From Calditrichia bacterium (GTDB lineage Bacteria; Calditrichota; Calditrichia; RBG-13-44-9): a DNA stretch of 17,834 nt. The notes beneath the pieces were generated by a model. That model saw only the letters and a list, made by a program, of their open reading frames with translations. It was not told the DNA's origin and searched no databases. The stretch spans positions 1 through 17,834 of the forward strand of contig JALXCH010000355.1 in assembly GCA_026991005.1 (NCBI GenBank). The letters are read 5' to 3'. The position numbers and the translations under genes were made by a program. Below are positions 15,502 through 17,834 of the stretch, one piece after another; the stretch's first letter is position 1, and each line of letters opens with the position of its first letter.

Positions 15502-15522
15502 GGACAAAAATAGAGGATAATC

Positions 15523-16563
15523 ATGGCAAATGTACAGGAAGAGAAGAAGAAAGCACTCAATTTAGCCCTCACCCAGATTGAGCGCCAGTTTGGCAAAGGT
15601 TCCATCATGCGCCTGGGCGATAGAGCCAAAGTGACAGTGGATGTTATTCCCACTGGTTCCATTTCGCTGGATTACGCGCTGGGTATCGGAGGAATTCCCC
15701 GTGGGCGCATCATCGAAATTTACGGGCCGGAGTCTTCCGGAAAAACCACCCTGGCGCTTCATATCATTGCCGAAGCACAGAAGATGGGTGGTCTGGCAGC
15801 CTTTGTGGATGCCGAGCATGCCCTGGATCCCACCTACGCCAAACGCCTGGGGGTGGATACGGTAAATCTGCTGGTTTCTCAGCCCGATACCGGCGAGCAG
15901 GCGCTGGAAATTGTGGAAACCCTGGTGCGCAGCGGCGCCATCGATGTTATCGTCATCGATTCGGTAGCGGCTTTGGTACCCCGCGCCGAACTGGAGGGCG
16001 AAATGGGCGACTCCCATGTGGGACTTCAGGCACGACTCATGTCCCAGGCACTGCGGAAACTCACCGCCACCGTGAGCAAATCCAATACCTCGGTCATTTT
16101 CATCAACCAGTTGCGGGAGAAAATTGGGGTGATGTTCGGTAATCCCGAAACGACCACCGGTGGCCGCGCACTGAAATTTTACACCTCCATCCGGCTGGAT
16201 ATTCGCCGCATCGCCTCCATCAAAGATTCCGAACACACCATCGGAAATCGTACCCGGGTGAAAGTGGTAAAGAACAAACTGGCTCCTCCCTTCCGGGAAT
16301 GCGAATTCGACATCATGTACAATGAAGGTATCTCCAAAGAAGGCGATTTGCTGGATCTGGCGGTGAAACTGGGTATTGTGCAAAAGAGCGGCACCTGGTA
16401 CTCGTTTGGCGAAGAGCGTCTGGGGCAGGGACGCGAAAACGTGAAGAACTTCCTGAAAGAGAACACGGAATTTCGGGATAAAATCGAAAAGCTGGTACGT
16501 CAGAAATTAGGGTTGATTCCCGAAGAGAAAGCCGCTGCGAATAACGGGAAAAACGGCAAATAA
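15523..16563 (+). CDS. recA: recombinase A
   Basis: A 346-residue RecA for homologous recombination, DNA repair and LexA-type cleavage activation. Key motifs: Walker [10 protein letters not shown] (68-76), the [13 protein letters not shown] block (91-103), Walker B VIVIDS (142-147), the L1 region [22 protein letters not shown], and the L2 region starting [21 protein letters not shown] (from 194). The sequence is complete and shows no anomalies. AGAGGA lies about 7 bases upstream of the ATG. recX follows after a 5-base gap. The gene is separated from cinA-thpR by the restriction-modification island, so it probably has its own promoter in the AT-rich leader. Confidence 0.99.
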   Translation: MANVQEEKKKALNLALTQIERQFGKGSIMRLGDRAKVTVDVIPTGSISLDYALGIGGIPRGRIIEIYGPESSGKTTLALHIIAEAQKMGGLAAFVDAEHALDPTYAKRLGVDTVNLLVSQPDTGEQALEIVETLVRSGAIDVIVIDSVAALVPRAELEGEMGDSHVGLQARLMSQALRKLTATVSKSNTSVIFINQLREKIGVMFGNPETTTGGRALKFYTSIRLDIRRIASIKDSEHTIGNRTRVKVVKNKLAPPFRECEFDIMYNEGISKEGDLLDLAVKLGIVQKSGTWYSFGEERLGQGRENVKNFLKENTEFRDKIEKLVRQKLGLIPEEKAAANNGKNGK

Positions 16564-16568
16564 GCATC

Positions 16569-17195
16569 ATGCCCACCATTCTGGCCATGCACATGCGACG
16601 GGGTCGGCCCGAACGTTTTGTTGTGACCACCGACGAGGAACAGGAGTTCATGCTGACCCCGGAAATTGTGCTCAAACACGGCATTGCTCCCCGGAAAGAA
16701 TTCAGCGACGAGGAATTTCTGCAAATTTTAGAGGAAGATGCCCGGCGGCAGGCTAAAGATCAGGCATTGCGTTACCTGAGCATCCGTCCCCATAGTCGCC
16801 AGGAACTTTCTCGTAAACTACGAGAGAAAGGATACCGTAAGGACGTGGTGGAAGCCACCCTGGCAGATCTGGAACGGCTGGAGCTGGTGAACGACGAGCA
16901 GTTTGCCCGTCTGTTTATTCAGAACGAACTCCGGTTACGCCCTACAGGACGGGCGATGCTCAGGCAAAAACTGCTAACCCGGGGAATTCCCCGGGAAATG
17001 TGCGACAACCTGCTGGATGAACTCTTCCCCGAGGAGCTGGAACGGGAGTTTATTCGCCAGCTTGCGGAAAAATTTCTGAAGCACAAATCCCACCTCACCC
17101 CTGCCAAACGCCGGGAGAAATTGGTGCGCTTCCTGCAGGGGAAGGGGTTTTTGTGGGAACACATCCGCGAAGTGCTGGGACTGGCTGAAGATTAA
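16569..17195 (+). CDS. recX: RecX, regulator of RecA
   Basis: A 208-residue RecX, which binds RecA filaments and modulates their stability. It is mostly helical with the three-helix RecX repeats: RQAKDQALRYLSIRPHSRQELSRKLREKGY (about 60-89), LERLELVNDEQFARLFIQNELRLRPTGRAMLRQKLLTRGI, and a C-terminal AKRREKLVRFLQGKGFLWEHIREVL. The first roughly 50 residues are a family-typical divergent extension. It begins 5 bases after the recA stop with only a weak ribosome binding site, so it probably depends on readthrough from recA. An in-frame ATG at 16587 is an alternative start. Confidence 0.93.
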   Translation: MPTILAMHMRRGRPERFVVTTDEEQEFMLTPEIVLKHGIAPRKEFSDEEFLQILEEDARRQAKDQALRYLSIRPHSRQELSRKLREKGYRKDVVEATLADLERLELVNDEQFARLFIQNELRLRPTGRAMLRQKLLTRGIPREMCDNLLDELFPEELEREFIRQLAEKFLKHKSHLTPAKRREKLVRFLQGKGFLWEHIREVLGLAED

Positions 17196-17297
17196 TCGAC
17201 GTAGCCAGCAATTCTTCTTCTTTTCAGGATGTTTCCTTTAATCTCAACTTTTTTATAACAAATATTATTTGTCGTTCCTAGGTAAATCCGTTTTCAA

Positions 17298-17324
17298 TTG
17301 TCCCTTCGGGACAAACATTTTTTT
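17298..17324 (+). terminator. intrinsic terminator after recX
   Basis: TTGTCCC (17298-17304) and GGGACAA (17308-17314) form a perfect 7-bp stem with a TTC loop, followed after a few bases by a run of seven T (17318-17324). It is well placed to end the recA-recX transcript, about 100 bases after recX. A degenerate copy (TCCCTTCGAGACAACATTT) is seen at 17630-17648, so the sequence also belongs to the local repeat family. Confidence 0.6.
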
Positions 17325-17378
17325 GTTGGCACCAATTTTCTTGGCCCGAAAAAGCCGGGTGCGGAATGACAATCAGCA

Positions 17379-17474
17379 TGTCATTGCGAGCGGAATGTAA
17401 TGGAGCGAAGCAATCCTTAACATTTTGGAAGAGATTGCTTCGTCTCCCGCCAGTGCGGGATCCTTGCAATGACA
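17379..17474. repeat. foldable palindromic repeat element (MITE/REP-like)
   Basis: A 96-base element bounded by perfect 9-bp terminal inverted repeats, TGTCATTGC (17379-17387) and GCAATGACA (17466-17474). Inside lie a perfect 10-bp inverted repeat CGAAGCAATC/GATTGCTTCG (17406-17415 and 17433-17442) and a small hairpin TCCCGC-CAGT-GCGGGA (17445-17460). Elements with these TCATTGCGAG... and GAAGCAATC signatures are dispersed in many bacterial genomes. No transposase is nearby. The whole could fold into a branched hairpin in RNA or single-stranded DNA. Confidence 0.7.
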
Positions 17475-17489
17475 ACCCTGAACACAAGT

Positions 17490-17509
17490 GTCCCGTAAGG
17501 GACGGAATG
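17490..17509. repeat. GTCCCGTAAGGGAC repeat, copy 1
   Basis: GTCCC-GTAA-GGGAC hairpin followed by GGAATG. A second copy at 17563-17582 differs by one base in the 20 compared. It is followed by the hairpin CCCACAAAT/ATTTGTGGG at 17517-17537, which may be part of the same unit. Confidence 0.6.
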
Positions 17510-17516
17510 CCCATAG

Positions 17517-17537
17517 CCCACAAATTCGATTTGTGGG
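17517..17537. repeat. 9-bp perfect hairpin CCCACAAAT/ATTTGTGGG
   Basis: CCCACAAAT (17517-17525), loop TCG, ATTTGTGGG (17529-17537). It lies 7 bases after copy 1 of the GTCCC-type repeat and before a poly-A rich stretch. Not followed by a T-run on the plus strand, so it is more likely part of a repeat unit than a terminator. Confidence 0.5.
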
Positions 17538-17562
17538 AAAAATACCAATAAAAAATTTTCCC

Positions 17563-17582
17563 GTCCCGTAAGGGACAGAATG
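17563..17582. repeat. GTCCCGTAAGGGAC repeat, copy 2
   Basis: Second copy of the hairpin repeat (GTCCC-GTAA-GGGAC then AGAATG), differing from copy 1 by one base. The two copies are 73 bases apart in the same orientation. Confidence 0.6.
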
Positions 17583-17778
17583 AAATTTATTGCAACAATC
17601 TTATATCATCCCGGAAACAACCCTAATTTTCCCTTCGAGACAACATTTCTGCCGGTTGGGTTTTTCTGTGGAAATCAAATTCACACCCCCACATTCGTTC
17701 CTCCCAAAGGGAGTTCAAAATCAATTTGTTTATGCCGCATAATTCGCTTATTTTTTTCCGAAATACGGTGGGAAACAG

Positions 17779-17834
17779 ATGTTCATCGAAAAACTGAATC
17801 GCCTGATAAAAACCAAAGATTCCCTGGTATGTGT
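17779..17834 (+). CDS. pyrF: orotidine 5'-phosphate decarboxylase, N-terminal fragment (runs off the right edge)
   Basis: Only the first 18 full codons are in the window: MFIEKLNRLIKTKDSLVC, then the start of a Val codon. The pattern of a short helix followed by KTKDSLVCV is that of the longer (type 2) orotidine 5'-phosphate decarboxylases, which continue with GLDP and the catalytic residues, so the final step of UMP synthesis is the likely role. GGTGGGAAACAG before the ATG supplies a Shine-Dalgarno at good spacing. The call rests on very few residues. Confidence 0.6.
   Translation, partial: MFIEKLNRLIKTKDSLVC

Larger units (their letters stand above)
17196..17778. other. recX-pyrF intergenic region rich in palindromic repeats
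   Basis: A 583-base stretch without a supportable gene. It contains a terminator-like hairpin (17298-17324), a long foldable repeat (17379-17474), a hairpin CCCACAAAT/ATTTGTGGG (17517-17537), two copies of a GTCCCGTAAGGGAC palindrome (17490, 17563), a degenerate copy of the terminator palindrome (17630-17648) and CTCCC-AAA-GGGAG (17701-17713). The motif CGGAATG follows or lies in several of these elements. Short ORFs crossing it are explained by the repeats. Confidence 0.65.

Noticed and set aside
12770..15522. CRISPR array, prophage ends, transposase or flanking direct repeats around the restriction-modification island
   Set aside because: None seen; no integrase, no terminal inverted repeats and no convincing duplicated target site at either border.
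17366..17551. Short ORFs across the recX-pyrF repeats
   Set aside because: They consist almost wholly of palindromic repeat sequence and have no ribosome binding site.

Overview
The window reads as a chromosomal segment of a Gram-negative-type bacterium. Supporting this are a lipoprotein with a lipobox, signal-peptide proteins, and an ECF sigma factor with a membrane-anchored zinc-finger anti-sigma. Most genes are GC-moderate and densely packed. Shine-Dalgarno use is mixed: several clear GGAGG/AGGAG sites, while other genes have AT-rich leaders without one. The gene mix (DUF1684 lipoprotein, peptidase C69, SatD-like and V4R-like proteins, a cinA-thpR-recA-recX cluster) would fit the FCB/Calditrichota-KSB1 neighbourhood, but that placement is a weak inference; no rRNA or tRNA is present to fix it.

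Layout. (1) 116-2786, minus strand: a probable operon transcribed right to left, with an AlaX-type alanyl-tRNA editing protein, a V4R/DUF2378-like sensor-type protein (4-base overlap), a 43-residue very basic small ORF, and a SatD-like protein. A sigma70-like promoter and a terminator-like palindrome overlap one another at 2825-2871. (2) 2905-5054, minus: feoA-feoB ferrous iron uptake pair, with a nested inverted-repeat leader at 5113-5188. (3) About 5200-5885: AT-rich stretch without a supportable gene. (4) 5886-7517, minus: secreted peptidase family C69 dipeptidase. (5) 7772-10803, plus: ECF sigma factor, zinc-finger anti-sigma, DUF1684 lipoprotein and EVE-domain protein, tightly spaced. (6) 10924-12769, plus: cinA and thpR. 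(7) 12874-15335, plus: a low-GC restriction-modification island with a DpnA-type adenine methyltransferase, a MutH/Sau3AI-family nuclease and a second beta-class methyltransferase. (8) 15523-17195: recA and recX. (9) 17196-17778: a nest of palindromic repeats and a terminator. (10) 17779 to the right edge: the first codons of pyrF.

How it fits together. cinA, thpR, recA and recX commonly sit side by side in bacteria. Here the restriction-modification island lies exactly between thpR and recA and differs sharply in base composition, so it looks like an insertion that left recA with an AT-rich upstream region. The methyltransferase type (DpnA, GATC) and the nuclease family (MutH/Sau3AI, GATC) predict the same target from independent families. 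The nuclease, however, carries Asn where the metal-binding Asp is expected, and the double-strand GATC methyltransferase (DpnM type) is absent. This island is the most interesting part of the window.
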